A DNA stretch of 64,000 bases from Pseudomonas sp. S06B 330 (GCF_002845275.2 NZ_CP088149.1:2042501-2106500), one strand, 5' to 3'; shown: positions 17,406 through 29,888, numbered from the stretch's first letter. Numbers and translations: made by a program. The notes: generated by a model from the letters alone, not told the origin.

Positions 17406-18821
17406 ATGTCCCCGCGCAAAAGTAAGCCTGCCAACGCTTCAACGAAAAAATCCACCGCCAACAGGGAGGAGGTGGTGTTTCGTTCGCGCAAGGAGCGCCT
17501 GAGCGCTGGTGAGCAACTCCGCGCGCGCCTGCCACACGCGTTGCACGCTGAGTGGAAGCCTGCGCGCAAGCACCGTGACCCGATTGAGCTGTTGGAAAAG
17601 TCCAACCGCTATCGGTTGCCCAATCTGATACCCGTGCGTTATGGGCGTATGGTGCGCAGCCCGTTCACTTTCTTGCGCGGTTCGGCGAGTCTGATGGCGC
17701 ACGACCTGGCCATGACCCCGACTACGGGTATTCACGTACAGGCCTGTGGTGATTGTCACCTGTTGAACTTTGGCTTGTTCGCGACGCCTGAGCGCAACCT
17801 GATTTTTGATATCAACGACTTCGACGAAACCCTTCCCGCTCCTTGGGAATGGGATGTAAAACGTCTGGCAATCAGTTTTGTGGTCGCAGCACAGGATAAC
17901 CGGCTTAGCGAAAAGGCAGCGCGGGCTGCCGCAATGGAGTGTGTGCGAGCGTATCGCGAGCGCCTTCGCAAACTGTCTAAATTGAGCCCGCTCGAAGTTT
18001 GGTACGACCGCCTGGACGCGCAAATGATCATTGATATGGCGCCCACGGCTGAGATCAAGAAGTTCCGTGAGCAAATCGTAGCCAAGGCCAAAGTGCGGGT
18101 CGGTGATTACCTCTATCCCAAGATCAGCAGTGAAGTGGCGGGGCGCAGACGGTTGATCGACCAGCCGCCGATACTTTTTCATGTCGATGAAAAGAATTTC
18201 GTCGAGCGCGCCCGTGAGGCACTGCAAGACTATCGACTGTCGCTGCCACATGAGCGGCGGGTGCTCTTCGATCGTTACCGGCTTGAAGACATTGCTGTCA
18301 AAGCTGTCGGCATCGGCAGCGTGGGTACCTATTGCTTTGTCGGTCTGTTCTTTTCAGCAGAAAACCACCCGCTGTTGCTGCAATTCAAAGAAGCTTGCCC
18401 CTCGGTATTGGCGCCCTATGCCGGCAAGAGTGAGTATGACAACCAAGGCCAGCGTGTGGTGACCGGGCAGCGGCTGATGCAGTCGTCCAGCGATATTTTT
18501 CTCGGCTGGACCCGAGGGCAACAGGGCAGGGATTACTTTGTACGTCAGTTGCGCGACATGAAAATGTCGGCTCCGATCGAAGGCATCTCCGCACCGCGCC
18601 TGAAAATGTACGCCGAGTGGTGCGGTAGCACCTTGGCACGGGCCCATGCCAAATCAGGCGATGCGGCACTGATCAGTGGCTACCTGGGAAAAACCGACAG
18701 CTTCGACCAGGCCATCGGCAGCTTTGCCGTGGCTTACGCCAAGCAAAATGCCAAAGACTATGCCGCGCTGCTGAGTGCGGAAAAATCCGGGCGAATCCGG
18801 GCACTGATGGAGGAGGAGTGA
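17406..18821 (+). CDS. DUF2252 family protein
   Basis: A 471-residue protein recognised as DUF2252: RYGRMVRSPFTFLRGSA, GDCHLLNFGLFATPERN and FDINDFDETLPAPWEWDVKRL are the conserved kinase-fold-like motifs (GD.H.xNFG and DxNDFD). The pattern resembles aminoglycoside-phosphotransferase/protein-kinase-like catalytic loops, but no activity is established as far as I know. The N-terminal about 25 residues are Lys/Ser-rich. The start at 17406 has AAAGGAG 7 bases upstream; an in-frame start 18 bases earlier lacks one. It is convergent with the Ppx/GppA gene, only 3 bases separating the stops. Confidence 0.85.
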   Translation: MSPRKSKPANASTKKSTANREEVVFRSRKERLSAGEQLRARLPHALHAEWKPARKHRDPIELLEKSNRYRLPNLIPVRYGRMVRSPFTFLRGSASLMAHDLAMTPTTGIHVQACGDCHLLNFGLFATPERNLIFDINDFDETLPAPWEWDVKRLAISFVVAAQDNRLSEKAARAAAMECVRAYRERLRKLSKLSPLEVWYDRLDAQMIIDMAPTAEIKKFREQIVAKAKVRVGDYLYPKISSEVAGRRRLIDQPPILFHVDEKNFVERAREALQDYRLSLPHERRVLFDRYRLEDIAVKAVGIGSVGTYCFVGLFFSAENHPLLLQFKEACPSVLAPYAGKSEYDNQGQRVVTGQRLMQSSSDIFLGWTRGQQGRDYFVRQLRDMKMSAPIEGISAPRLKMYAEWCGSTLARAHAKSGDAALISGYLGKTDSFDQAIGSFAVAYAKQNAKDYAALLSAEKSGRIRALMEEE

Positions 18822-18824
18822 GGC

Positions 18825-19763
18825 TCAGGCGCGACTGAGCATCAAGCCATGCAGCACACCCACGCGCAATCCAGGCTCGGACGGCATCATCTCGGTAATG
18901 CCGAAGGCCTTGAACGCTGCCAACATGATTGCCAGACCACCCGGTAGCGCTCGTTGGCGATGGGGCTGCAAGACAGCGAAGCGGCTGCTGTTGACGTGCC
19001 CGGCTTCGAGCAGCAGTACCGACAGGCGCAACAAACCACGGTAGGTAATACCGCCTTCACCGCAGTCATTCAAGGCATTGGCCCTTAGTACTTTGGCCAG
19101 CATCCGTGCCGTACCTGATGAGCCAATCGCCTGCTGCCAGCCCAGATGCCGGTAACGGCGGGCGACTTTTTCGAACTGCAAGGTGGCGGTGCGCTCGGCG
19201 TTCAACAGCGCCTGGGCCGACACTTGGCCGTTGGGGAAAAAGCGCGTGCTCCAGGTGCCGCTGCCAATGCACAGACTTTCAGTCAGCAGCGCTTGACTAC
19301 CACAGCCGAGAATCAGTTCGGTGGAGCCACCGCCGATGTCCACCACCAGGCGCATGGTATCGGCAGACGGGATGCGATGGCTGACGCCGGCATATACCAG
19401 GTGCGCTTCTTCCTCGCCAGAGATGACATCGATGGGGAAGCCCAGGTGGCGTTGGGCATCACTCAAGAAGCGTTTGGCGTTGGCCGCTTCACGCACGGCG
19501 CTGGTGGCCACGGCGCGCACGCGTCCAGGTTCGAAACCGCGCAGTTTCTTGCCAAAGCGTGCGAGCGCCTGCCAACCGCGGTCCAGCGCCAATTCATCAA
19601 GGGCGCCGTCATGCAGGCCCTCAGCCAGGCACACAGGCTCACGCAAGGATTTCACTTCCTCGATCTGCCATTGGCGGTTTCGTTTGACCGGTTGGCCGAT
19701 CATCATGCGAAACGCATTGGACCCCAGGTCAATGGCCGCAAACAGAGAGGTGTCGCTTTTCAT
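18825..19763 (-). CDS. Ppx/GppA phosphatase-family protein (short form)
   Basis: A 312-residue member of the exopolyphosphatase/guanosine pentaphosphatase family with the ASKHA ATPase fold. It has AAIDLGSNAFRMMIG (phosphate 1), ISGEEEAHLVYAG, and VVDIGGGSTELILG (phosphate 2). It lacks the C-terminal HD-like region of full-length Ppx or GppA (about 500 residues), so it corresponds to the short Ppx type. The likely substrate is polyphosphate or (p)ppGpp; sequence alone does not decide. Confidence 0.87.
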   Translation of the reverse strand: MKSDTSLFAAIDLGSNAFRMMIGQPVKRNRQWQIEEVKSLREPVCLAEGLHDGALDELALDRGWQALARFGKKLRGFEPGRVRAVATSAVREAANAKRFLSDAQRHLGFPIDVISGEEEAHLVYAGVSHRIPSADTMRLVVDIGGGSTELILGCGSQALLTESLCIGSGTWSTRFFPNGQVSAQALLNAERTATLQFEKVARRYRHLGWQQAIGSSGTARMLAKVLRANALNDCGEGGITYRGLLRLSVLLLEAGHVNSSRFAVLQPHRQRALPGGLAIMLAAFKAFGITEMMPSEPGLRVGVLHGLMLSRA

Positions 19764-19860
19764 CGGGTGGTCCTTGCACGTTCATCGGTTAGCGCTCTAA
19801 AGCGCCCGCGATGATTTTCCACCCGATAAATGACGTGAAGATGACAGGTTGATTTGTAAC

Positions 19861-19882
19861 CGCAGCCTGGCGGCAGCGCTAC
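19861..19882. repeat. Single REP-like half site
   Basis: CGCAGCCTGGCGGCAGCGCTAC is a variant single arm of the REP sequence found as inverted pairs at 10910 and 40856. No partner arm lies nearby. Confidence 0.6.
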
Positions 19883-19901
19883 GGCCGGAGGACTATTGCT
19901 T

Positions 19902-19985
19902 CTACAGCGGCGAAATGGTCCCTAATGCACCAATACCAATGGCCAGTACCAGAAAGCCAACGACGAAAAGAGCAAGCTTGCCCAT
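19902..19985 (-). CDS. 27-residue hydrophobic small protein
   Basis: An unlisted small frame encodes MGKLALFVVGFLVLAIGIGA followed by LGTISPL, one membrane-spanning helix with a single Lys near the N-terminus. It is preceded by a good ribosome site (CGGAG, 7-8 bases before the ATG) and stands alone between ppx and katG on the minus strand. The regular hydrophobic pattern and RBS suggest a real membrane miniprotein. No function is known to me. Confidence 0.5.
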   Translation of the reverse strand: MGKLALFVVGFLVLAIGIGALGTISPL

Positions 19986-20101
19986 AAGCACTCCGAATTG
20001 AACAGGAAACAGGCACATGCCTTGTGGTGCCTTTATTGTCGGAGTCTCAGGTTTTCCATTACAGATGCAGATAGCGCAGAAAAATACGGAGCAGAATAAA
20101 A

Positions 20102-20133
20102 ACGCCCCGCCCTGAAGCGGCAGGGCGGGGCGT
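20102..20133 (-). terminator. Intrinsic terminator of katG
   Basis: A perfect 13-bp stem (ACGCCCCGCCCTG / CAGGGCGGGGCGT) with a 6-base loop is followed on the minus strand by TTTTATT. It starts 12 bases after the katG stop. Confidence 0.92.
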
Positions 20134-20145
20134 ATTAGCGCTCCT

Positions 20146-22984
<2,839 letters not shown>

Positions 22985-23656
22985 TTACTGGGTCTTAAGG
23001 TGTTGGTAGGACTTGGCCATGTCCTGTGCCCAGATATTGAGCACCGCCCGGAAGTCGGTGGCTTGTACGACCTGAGAGGAGTTCTCAAGATCGGCGCCGG
23101 CTCCCTTGCGAACCACTTCCGCCACCACTTTGTTGCTGGCGCTGTCGATGAATGCGGCTTCTGTGGCGAGGGTGGTGTCCTGGTCGCGGATCCCGGTCGC
23201 GGCGCTGACGCCAGCGGCCACCAGGGCGATAGGGATCACTTCATAAGGGCGCAGGCCTTTGGTTGAAGCGCTGACGGCGGTGATGGCCGGACGCACTACC
23301 AGGGTTTTCGGGCCAGGGCCGTTAGCCAACGGCAACTCTTTGGCAAAAGCGTTTTTCAAGGCCTGATCGTAATACTGGGTGATGCCTTTGAGGGTGTTTT
23401 CAGGCAGCTTTTCGGTCGGTTGCGGCTGCGGGTACAGCTGGCTGGGCTCAAGGTAAACGCTGGTGTAGCGCTTCACATCCACACCGGGTTGAATCCAGCG
23501 CATGACTGATGCCCCAGAGGGCGAAGTTTCTTCTTTGAGTTGGCTGTAGTCCTTCAAAAAGCCCGAGTACTGATCGGGTTCGACATACTTACTGGCGCAC
23601 CCCGACAGCGCGAAAGAAAGCACGCACAACGATGCGGCAAGTGATCTGATTTGCAT
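22985..23656 (-). CDS. DUF3313-type lipoprotein
   Basis: A 223-residue predicted outer-membrane or periplasmic lipoprotein. The signal MQIRSLAASLCVLSFALSGC carries a lipobox (LSGC) with Cys at residue 20. The mature part (YSGFLKDYSQLKEE, VYLEPSQLYP, then a glycine/alanine-rich segment PIALVAAGVSAATG and AAFIDSASNKVVAEV) matches the pattern of the DUF3313 family of secreted lipoproteins as I know it. The ATG at 23656 has GGAG 7 bases upstream; a longer frame adds 12 residues. The function is unknown. Confidence 0.75.
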   Translation of the reverse strand: MQIRSLAASLCVLSFALSGCASKYVEPDQYSGFLKDYSQLKEETSPSGASVMRWIQPGVDVKRYTSVYLEPSQLYPQPQPTEKLPENTLKGITQYYDQALKNAFAKELPLANGPGPKTLVVRPAITAVSASTKGLRPYEVIPIALVAAGVSAATGIRDQDTTLATEAAFIDSASNKVVAEVVRKGAGADLENSSQVVQATDFRAVLNIWAQDMAKSYQHLKTQ

Positions 23657-23827
23657 ATGAAGCTCCAGTGTGGTCAGCAGTGACGTCAGCATTGATAAAA
23701 TTAGTCGGTTTTCTCTAGAAAGCCGACTTTTTTTATAGAAATATCAATGACCAATGCCTGCCTGAAGCTTAGTGCTTTTCTGTTACAGGTCGCCGATGTG
23801 GCGCGTCGAGCCGTTGCACTCGCTTTT

Positions 23828-23912
23828 GTGGGAGCTGGTCTTGCAACCGGTGCAGGCACCGTGCCCTCACTGAAGCCCAATCGATGCCATCGTCAGCAAG
23901 GTTGGCTCCCAT
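23828..23912. repeat. Degenerate inverted GTGGGAGC repeat pair
   Basis: GTGGGAGCTGGTCTTGC (23828-23844) faces GCAAGGTTGGCTCCCAT (23896-23912), an imperfect inverted repeat of the same family as 47331-47404. Confidence 0.5.
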
Positions 23913-23965
23913 AAGGGGCAGTGGGTTTGCCCGCGACGGTATCCCTGAAGAGCCGTAAAAAAGGG

Positions 23966-23996
23966 TTGACCTTCCCAATGTGTCAAGTCGGATAAG
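23966..23996 (+). promoter_or_regulatory. CueR-type promoter of mexP-mexQ-opmE
   Basis: TTGACC (23966-23971), a 19-base spacer beginning TTCCC, and GATAAG (23991-23996) reproduce the long-spacer layout used by MerR-family activators. The left half-site GACCTTCCC matches CueR targets; the right half (CAAGTC) is degenerate. MexPQ-OpmE is CueR-controlled in P. aeruginosa, which supports the reading. Confidence 0.6.
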
Positions 23997-24055
23997 CGAT
24001 CTGGAAGCTGTTTCGTCTCAGCAAATCCAAGTCGACTCCAGCCCGGGAAGGCACA

Positions 24056-25225
24056 ATGATGAAAGGCAAACACATAACCCTGATCACGGCGACGATAGCA
24101 GTCGCCCTCATTACCGCTGGATGCAAGGAGACCCAGCCCACTGACGCTGCGGCCAAGCCCCCCAGCGTTCCGGTTGCCGAGGTGATCGTTCGCCCGGTGA
24201 CGCCCTTTGTCGAGTTCACCGGCTCCCTGAGCGCGGTCAAGCGGGTTGAACTTCGCCCACGGGTCGCGGGCTACATTCAGGAAGTCAGCGTGCCCGAGGG
24301 GCGTTATGTTGAGAAAGGCAGCCGGCTTTTTCTCATCGACCCCCGCGTATTTCAGGCTGCAGTGAACGCTGCGACGGCGCGCTTGCGCGAGGCCGAGGCG
24401 ACATCACAGCTTGCACAAGCCGAGCATGCACGCGCGGAGCAGCTGTTTGCGAAAAAGGTTGTCGCCCGTGACCGCCTGGACACCGCCATCGCCTCACGCA
24501 ATGCCGGCAAAGCGCAGGTCGACGCCGCCAAGGCAGCGTTGGACGCTGCGCAATTGGACCTGAGTTTCACTCGCGTCACCGCGCCCATCAGCGGCCGCGT
24601 TGGTCACACCCTCGTTACCGAGGGCAACTATGTCACCAATGGCGTAACAGCGCTGACCACCATCGTCTCGGTTGATCCGCTGCACGTTTATTTCGATGTC
24701 GATGAACGCACCTATTTGCGCTCGCTCGCCCAAGGTCGAAGCAAGCCCGGCACCCCGGCATCACAAGCGCCCAAGGTCATGGTGGCCCTGCTCAGCGACA
24801 CCACCTATTCGCGCCCCAGTCGTCTCGACTTCCTCGCCAATGCCGCCGATCGTGGAACCGGAACGGTGAGGGTCCGCGCGGTGGTCGACAACCCCGATGG
24901 ACAATTGACACCGGGTCTTTTTGCCAAGGTCAAACTGGAAACGGGCGCGCCTCAAGAGCAGGTGCTGGTTTCCGATCAATCGATAGGCACTGACCAGGGC
25001 AGCCGCTATGTGCTGGTCGTCGGCGAAGGCGACAAGACCCAATACCGGCCCGTGGAGCTGGGGCCGATAGTCGATGGCTTGCGGGTGATCAATCAAGGTT
25101 TGCAAGCGGGTGAACGCATCGTCGTCAAAGGCCTGGTACGCCCGGACATGCAGATCACACCACAGGTGGCTGCGATTGATGGTACGCCGATTGAAATGTC
25201 ACACGCTGTGGGAGTCGCGCCATGA
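24056..25225 (+). CDS. mexP: RND efflux periplasmic adaptor, MexP-like
   Basis: A 389-residue membrane fusion protein joining the RND pump to the outer-membrane channel. A lipobox (LITAGCKE) anchors it in the inner membrane. The first lipoyl half (VELRPRVAGYIQEVSVPEGR), a helical hairpin (about 95-170, Ala/Glu/Arg-rich) and the second half (RVTAPISGRVGHTLVTEGN) follow in the expected order. GGAAGG lies 4 bases before ATG 24056 and 7 before a second ATG at 24059, so either may be used. The identification as MexP rests on the CueR-like promoter, operon layout and adjacent copZ-flc genes, as in PA3523-PA3515. Its stop overlaps mexQ (ATGA). Confidence 0.85.
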   Translation: MMKGKHITLITATIAVALITAGCKETQPTDAAAKPPSVPVAEVIVRPVTPFVEFTGSLSAVKRVELRPRVAGYIQEVSVPEGRYVEKGSRLFLIDPRVFQAAVNAATARLREAEATSQLAQAEHARAEQLFAKKVVARDRLDTAIASRNAGKAQVDAAKAALDAAQLDLSFTRVTAPISGRVGHTLVTEGNYVTNGVTALTTIVSVDPLHVYFDVDERTYLRSLAQGRSKPGTPASQAPKVMVALLSDTTYSRPSRLDFLANAADRGTGTVRVRAVVDNPDGQLTPGLFAKVKLETGAPQEQVLVSDQSIGTDQGSRYVLVVGEGDKTQYRPVELGPIVDGLRVINQGLQAGERIVVKGLVRPDMQITPQVAAIDGTPIEMSHAVGVAP

Positions 25226-28200
25226 CGTTCCCACGGTTCTTCATTGATCGGCCGATCTTTGCCATCGTGCTCTCGATTCTGATGGTGATTGCCGGAATCG
25301 TTGCCTTCTTCCAGTTGCCGTTGAGTGAGTACCCGGCAGTAACACCGCCAACGGTGCAAGTAACGGCCGCCTACCCAGGTGCCAACCCCAAGGTAATTGC
25401 GGAAACAGTGGCCGCGCCGATTGAGCAGGCAATCACCGGCGTCGAGGGCATGCTGTACATGTCTTCACAATCGGCAACCGATGGTCGAATGATCCTGACC
25501 GTCACGTTCGCTCAGGGGACCAATGCCGATATGGCTCAGGTCCAGGTGCAAAATCGGGTCTCGCGGGTACTGTCGCGGTTGCCGGAGGAAGTGCAGCGCC
25601 AGGGTGTCATTACGCAAAAGACGTCACCGGACATTCTGATGGTGGTGCACCTGCTGTCGCCCGACAAACGCTACGATCCCCTCTATATCTCGAACTACGC
25701 CTACCTGCAGGTGCGCGATGAATTGTCCCGTCTCCCGGGCGTCAGCGATGTGCTGGTGTGGGGAGCTGGTGAATACAGCATGCGCCTGTGGCTCGATCCT
25801 AACCTGATCGCCGCACGTGGGCTGACGGCGGGGGAGGTGATTGCCGCGGTACGCGAACAGAACGTGCAGGTGGCCTCCGGCTCGGTTGGCCAGGCGCCGA
25901 ACTCCACTGCTGCCTTTCAGGTCACGGTGAATACCCTCGGGCGCTTGAGCGACGAGCAGCAGTTCGGCGACATCATCATCCGCACCGGCGACAACGGCCA
26001 GGTGACGCGCTTGCGTGATGTCGCCCGCATCGAGATGGGCGGCGATGCCTATGCACTGCGCAGTCTGCTGGACGGCGAGCCAGCGGTGGCATTGCAGATC
26101 ATTCAAAGTCCGGGTGCCAACGCACTCGATGTTGCCCAGTCGGTACGGGAAACCATACAGCGGCTTGAAGGCAACTTCCCTGCTGGGCTGAGCTCGCGGA
26201 TCGCCTATGACCCGACAGTCTTCGTGCGCGCCTCGCTCGAAACGGTAGCCACAACCTTGTTGGAAGCGATCTTTCTCGTCGTGATCGTGGTGGTGGTGTT
26301 CCTGCGCAGCTGGCGGGCCTCGCTCATCCCCCTGATGGCCGTGCCGGTGTCGCTTATCGGCACCTTTGCGGTCATGCACCTGATGGGTTTCTCGCTCAAT
26401 ACCTTGTCGTTGTTCGGCCTGGTACTTTCGATCGGTATCGTCGTCGACGATGCGATCGTCGTGGTCGAGAACGTCGAGCGGCATATCGAAAACGGCGAGC
26501 CGCCTACTCAGGCAGCAAGACGCGCCATGGATGAAGTCACCGGCCCGATCATTGCGATCACCTCGGTACTCGCTGCGGTGTTCATCCCGACCGCGTTCCT
26601 GAGTGGTTTACAAGGTGAGTTCTATCGTCAGTTTGCGCTGACGATCGCCATCTCGACCATTCTCTCGGCGATCAACTCGCTGACACTGAGCCCGGCCCTC
26701 GCCGGACTCTTGTTGCGCCCGCGCAAAGCTTCAGTCGCCGTCGATCGGCATAGCCCGCGAGGACGCGCTGCTCGCTGGCTGCAGGCACTTGGCCGGCCGT
26801 TCCAAAACGCCCCCAACGCCTATGGCAACACCGTGCGCAAGGTGGTGCGGGTTAGCGGGGTGGCGTTGGTGGTGTACGGTGGGCTGCTGGGGCTGACCTA
26901 CTTCGGCTTTCAGGCGGTGCCGCCGGGCTTCGTGCCGATGCAGGACAAATACTATCTGGTGGCAATCGCTCAACTGCCGAACGCCGCCTCGCTGGATCGC
27001 ACCGAAACAGTCGTCAAGCAAATGTCGACGCTTGCGCTTGCAGAGCCCGGGGTTGAAAGCGTTGTTGCCTTCCCGGGGCTTTCGATCAATGGCTTTGTCA
27101 ACGTGCCGAACGCCGCCGTGATGTTTGTCATGCTCGACCCGTTCGAGGATCGCGGAACGGCCGATCTGGGGGCGAACGCCATTGCCGGGCGCCTGCAAGC
27201 CAAGTTCGCCAGCATCCCCGATGGCTTCCTCGGGGTGTTCCCGCCACCACCGGTGCCGGGCCTTGGCGCCACCGGTGGTTTCAAGATGCAGGTCGAGGAT
27301 CGTGCGGGCGCCGGGCTCGAGGCGTTGGTTCAGCAGACTCAGATCCTGATGATGAAAGCGACCGAATCAGGCCAGGTGGCTGGGTTGCTCACCAGTTTTG
27401 ATATCAATGCACCGCAGCTCGATGTCGTCATCGATCGTACCCAGGTCAAAAGCCAAGGGGTGCGCCTGGCGGATGTGTTCGAGTCGCTGCAGGTCTATCT
27501 CGGCTCGCTCTATATCAACGACTTCAACCGCTTTGGTCGCACCTACAAGGTGATGGCTCAAGCCGATGCCGATCACCGCATGCAGGCCGAGGCCATTGGC
27601 CGTTTGCAGGTGCGCAACGCCGCAGGGGCCATGTTGCCGTTGTCGTCGTTTGTCACCGTCACACCCAGTTCCGGTCCAGACCGGGTGATTCGCTACAACG
27701 GTTACCCGTCGGCGGACATCTCTGGTGGTGCGATGGCCGGGGTGAGTTCCGGGCAAGCAGTGGCACTCATGGAGCAACTGGCCAAGGAAGTGTTGCCGGA
27801 AGGCATGAGCTTTGAGTGGACTGACCTGACCTACCAGCAAAAACTGGCCGGTGATTCCGCGCTGTTCATTTTCCCGCTGTGCGTGCTGCTCGCTTATCTG
27901 ATCCTTGCTGCGCAATACAACAGTTGGCTGCTGCCCTTGTCGGTGCTGCTGATTGTGCCGATGTGCCTGCTCAGCGCGATCATTGGCGTGTGGTGGGTGG
28001 GCGGCGACAACAACGTCTTTGTCCAGATCGGGCTTGTCGTGCTGGTCGGTTTGGCCGCCAAGAACGCCATTCTTATCGTCGAGTTCGCGCGCAGTCTTGA
28101 AGCCGAAGGCGCCAGCACCCTGGACGCGGTTGTCGAGGCGTGTCGATTGCGTTTGCGGCCGATCCTGATGACCTCGCTGGCCTTTATCGCCGGTGTCGTT

Positions 28201-28398
28201 CCACTGGCGATGGCCAGCGGCGCTGGGGCTGAGATGCGCCAGGCCATGGGGGTTGCGGTGTTCGCCGGCATGCTCGGGGTGACGCTGTTCGGGTTGTTCC
28301 TGACGCCGGTGTTTTATGTGCTGGTCCGGCGCCTCGCGGCCCGCTTCGAGCGGCACGGCTCACCGTCACAGGCGCACATGGAGGAGAGCAGGTCATGA
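25222..28398 (+). CDS. mexQ: RND efflux pump inner-membrane transporter, MexQ-like
   Basis: A 1058-residue HAE1-type RND transporter using the proton gradient to expel substrates through OpmE. It starts TFPRFFIDRPIFAIVLSILM, and the TM4 relay is visible in LSIGIVVDDAIVVVENVERH (the Asp pair). Large periplasmic loops follow TM1 and TM7, and the C-terminal membrane block begins about residue 880. The closest role is copper-induced export as in MexPQ-OpmE. The real substrate may include fluopsin C or other small molecules, because HAE1 pumps carry organic compounds while copper-ion RND pumps are HME type. It overlaps its neighbours by 4 bases at both ends. Confidence 0.87.
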   Translation: MTFPRFFIDRPIFAIVLSILMVIAGIVAFFQLPLSEYPAVTPPTVQVTAAYPGANPKVIAETVAAPIEQAITGVEGMLYMSSQSATDGRMILTVTFAQGTNADMAQVQVQNRVSRVLSRLPEEVQRQGVITQKTSPDILMVVHLLSPDKRYDPLYISNYAYLQVRDELSRLPGVSDVLVWGAGEYSMRLWLDPNLIAARGLTAGEVIAAVREQNVQVASGSVGQAPNSTAAFQVTVNTLGRLSDEQQFGDIIIRTGDNGQVTRLRDVARIEMGGDAYALRSLLDGEPAVALQIIQSPGANALDVAQSVRETIQRLEGNFPAGLSSRIAYDPTVFVRASLETVATTLLEAIFLVVIVVVVFLRSWRASLIPLMAVPVSLIGTFAVMHLMGFSLNTLSLFGLVLSIGIVVDDAIVVVENVERHIENGEPPTQAARRAMDEVTGPIIAITSVLAAVFIPTAFLSGLQGEFYRQFALTIAISTILSAINSLTLSPALAGLLLRPRKASVAVDRHSPRGRAARWLQALGRPFQNAPNAYGNTVRKVVRVSGVALVVYGGLLGLTYFGFQAVPPGFVPMQDKYYLVAIAQLPNAASLDRTETVVKQMSTLALAEPGVESVVAFPGLSINGFVNVPNAAVMFVMLDPFEDRGTADLGANAIAGRLQAKFASIPDGFLGVFPPPPVPGLGATGGFKMQVEDRAGAGLEALVQQTQILMMKATESGQVAGLLTSFDINAPQLDVVIDRTQVKSQGVRLADVFESLQVYLGSLYINDFNRFGRTYKVMAQADADHRMQAEAIGRLQVRNAAGAMLPLSSFVTVTPSSGPDRVIRYNGYPSADISGGAMAGVSSGQAVALMEQLAKEVLPEGMSFEWTDLTYQQKLAGDSALFIFPLCVLLAYLILAAQYNSWLLPLSVLLIVPMCLLSAIIGVWWVGGDNNVFVQIGLVVLVGLAAKNAILIVEFARSLEAEGASTLDAVVEACRLRLRPILMTSLAFIAGVVPLAMASGAGAEMRQAMGVAVFAGMLGVTLFGLFLTPVFYVLVRRLAARFERHGSPSQAHMEESRS

Positions 28399-29888
28399 AA
28401 GGTCCCATTCACGCCGTGTTGTTACCGCTCAGTGCGCTCATCCTCCTGGCCGGATGCGCGGCGGTAGGCCCAGACTATTCGCCGTCTTCACTGCCGTCAT
28501 CGCGCTTTCCAGCCAGTTTCGGCGAACCTGCCGCGGGCCTCAACGCCGGGGCGGTTGAGGTCGAGTGGTGGCGGGCTTTCGACGAACCTGCGCTATCGAC
28601 CCTGATCCAGCGCGCCCTGGCCTCGAATCATGACATCGGCATCGCGGTCGCACGGCTCGAAGAGGCGAAGGCCGTTTTACGTGAGAATCGTCAGGACTTC
28701 CTGCCTAGCGGCGGCCCCGCACTCAGCTATGAGAGCTTTCGCCGCAGTGAAGTCGAAACACCGTCCGGCCAGCAGCGGCATATCGAAACCTATCGCGGGG
28801 CGGTCGACGCGTCCTGGGAGATTGATCTTTTTGGCCGGGTGCGCCGATCCGTGGAGGCGGCTCAGGCCCAGGCCGGTTCTCGTGAAGCATTGCTGCGCAG
28901 TGTGCAGGCAGGGGTCGCCGCTACGGTGGCCGCTACCTGGTTCGAGCTGCGTGGACTGGAAGCTGAACTGGCTGTCGCTGCCGACATCAGCCAAAGCCAG
29001 CGTGAAAGCCTGGAAATGGTCGAACGCATGGTGAGTGCCGGCTCTGCCCAAGAACTCGACCGCCTGCGTGCCGAGGCGTTACTGCGCAGTGTTGAAGCGC
29101 TGGTGCCGGACCTTGAGCGCCGCCGCGCCGCCTCTTTCAACGCATTGGCAATCCTGCTGGGCGAATCGCCGCAGACATTCAGGCCGCCTGCTGCCAAACC
29201 TGGGCGTGAAACGCTGGCCGTTCGCAGCATCGCTGTGGGCGATCCGGCCGGGCTTCTCTCCCGGCGTGCCGACATTGCCGCCGCCGAACGCAACCTCGCT
29301 GCAGCGACCGCCCGCATCGGGGTCGAAACGGCCGGTCTCTATCCCGATATCCAGATACGAGGTTCGATCGGGCTGGTCGCAGGGAGTCTTGATGCGATGA
29401 GTGATGGGGCGCAGTCCAGTTTCATCGGCCCGGCCATTCGCTGGTCGCTGCTCGATACCGGACGTGTGCGTGCGCGGATCGCTGCCAGCGAGGCCCGTAC
29501 TCAAGAAGCGTTGATCGTCTACGACCAGACGCTGTTGCGGGCACTGCAGGAAACCGATGATGCCTTCAAAGGCTACGGTGCCGCAGGTGACACGTTAGCG
29601 CTGCGCCTGCTGGAGTCAGCCGCCAACCGTGAGGCGGCGCGCCTGGCGCGTGTGCAGTTTATGGAAGGCGAGGGGGTGTACCTGGATGTGCTCGAAGCCG
29701 AACGCTCCGATTACGCCAGCCGGCGCGCGCTGGTTATCGCCCGTACCAACCAGCGCCTTGCCGTGGTCAGTATCTACAAGGCACTGGGCGGCGGTTGGGA
29801 GCTTTGCACCCAGGCGCAGCACGACTGTACTGGTGCCGCCGGCCTTGCCTACATGCCTGATGCGAAACAAATCACCCCAAGGCCTTGA
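28395..29888 (+). CDS. opmE: RND efflux outer-membrane channel, OpmE-like
   Basis: A 497-residue OprM/TolC-type lipoprotein channel. The lipobox (LILLAGCAA) is followed by VGPDYSPSSLP, the usual NodT-family opening, and two repeated helical/barrel halves (DEPALSTLIQRALASNHDI; later FIGPAIRWSLLDTGRVRARI). It completes the tripartite pump with MexP and MexQ, with a 4-base ATGA overlap to mexQ. Its stop codon lies inside the next CueR box (29885-29915), so the copA promoter overlaps the gene's end. Confidence 0.87.
   Translation: MKGPIHAVLLPLSALILLAGCAAVGPDYSPSSLPSSRFPASFGEPAAGLNAGAVEVEWWRAFDEPALSTLIQRALASNHDIGIAVARLEEAKAVLRENRQDFLPSGGPALSYESFRRSEVETPSGQQRHIETYRGAVDASWEIDLFGRVRRSVEAAQAQAGSREALLRSVQAGVAATVAATWFELRGLEAELAVAADISQSQRESLEMVERMVSAGSAQELDRLRAEALLRSVEALVPDLERRRAASFNALAILLGESPQTFRPPAAKPGRETLAVRSIAVGDPAGLLSRRADIAAAERNLAAATARIGVETAGLYPDIQIRGSIGLVAGSLDAMSDGAQSSFIGPAIRWSLLDTGRVRARIAASEARTQEALIVYDQTLLRALQETDDAFKGYGAAGDTLALRLLESAANREAARLARVQFMEGEGVYLDVLEAERSDYASRRALVIARTNQRLAVVSIYKALGGGWELCTQAQHDCTGAAGLAYMPDAKQITPRP

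Larger units (their letters stand above)
23657..24055. other. Intergenic region upstream of mexP
   Basis: No gene is visible. It holds the promoter of the lipoprotein gene (minus; A+T-rich 23700-23745), a degenerate GTGGGAGC-type repeat pair (23828-23912) and the CueR-like promoter of mexP (23966-23996). Confidence 0.6.
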
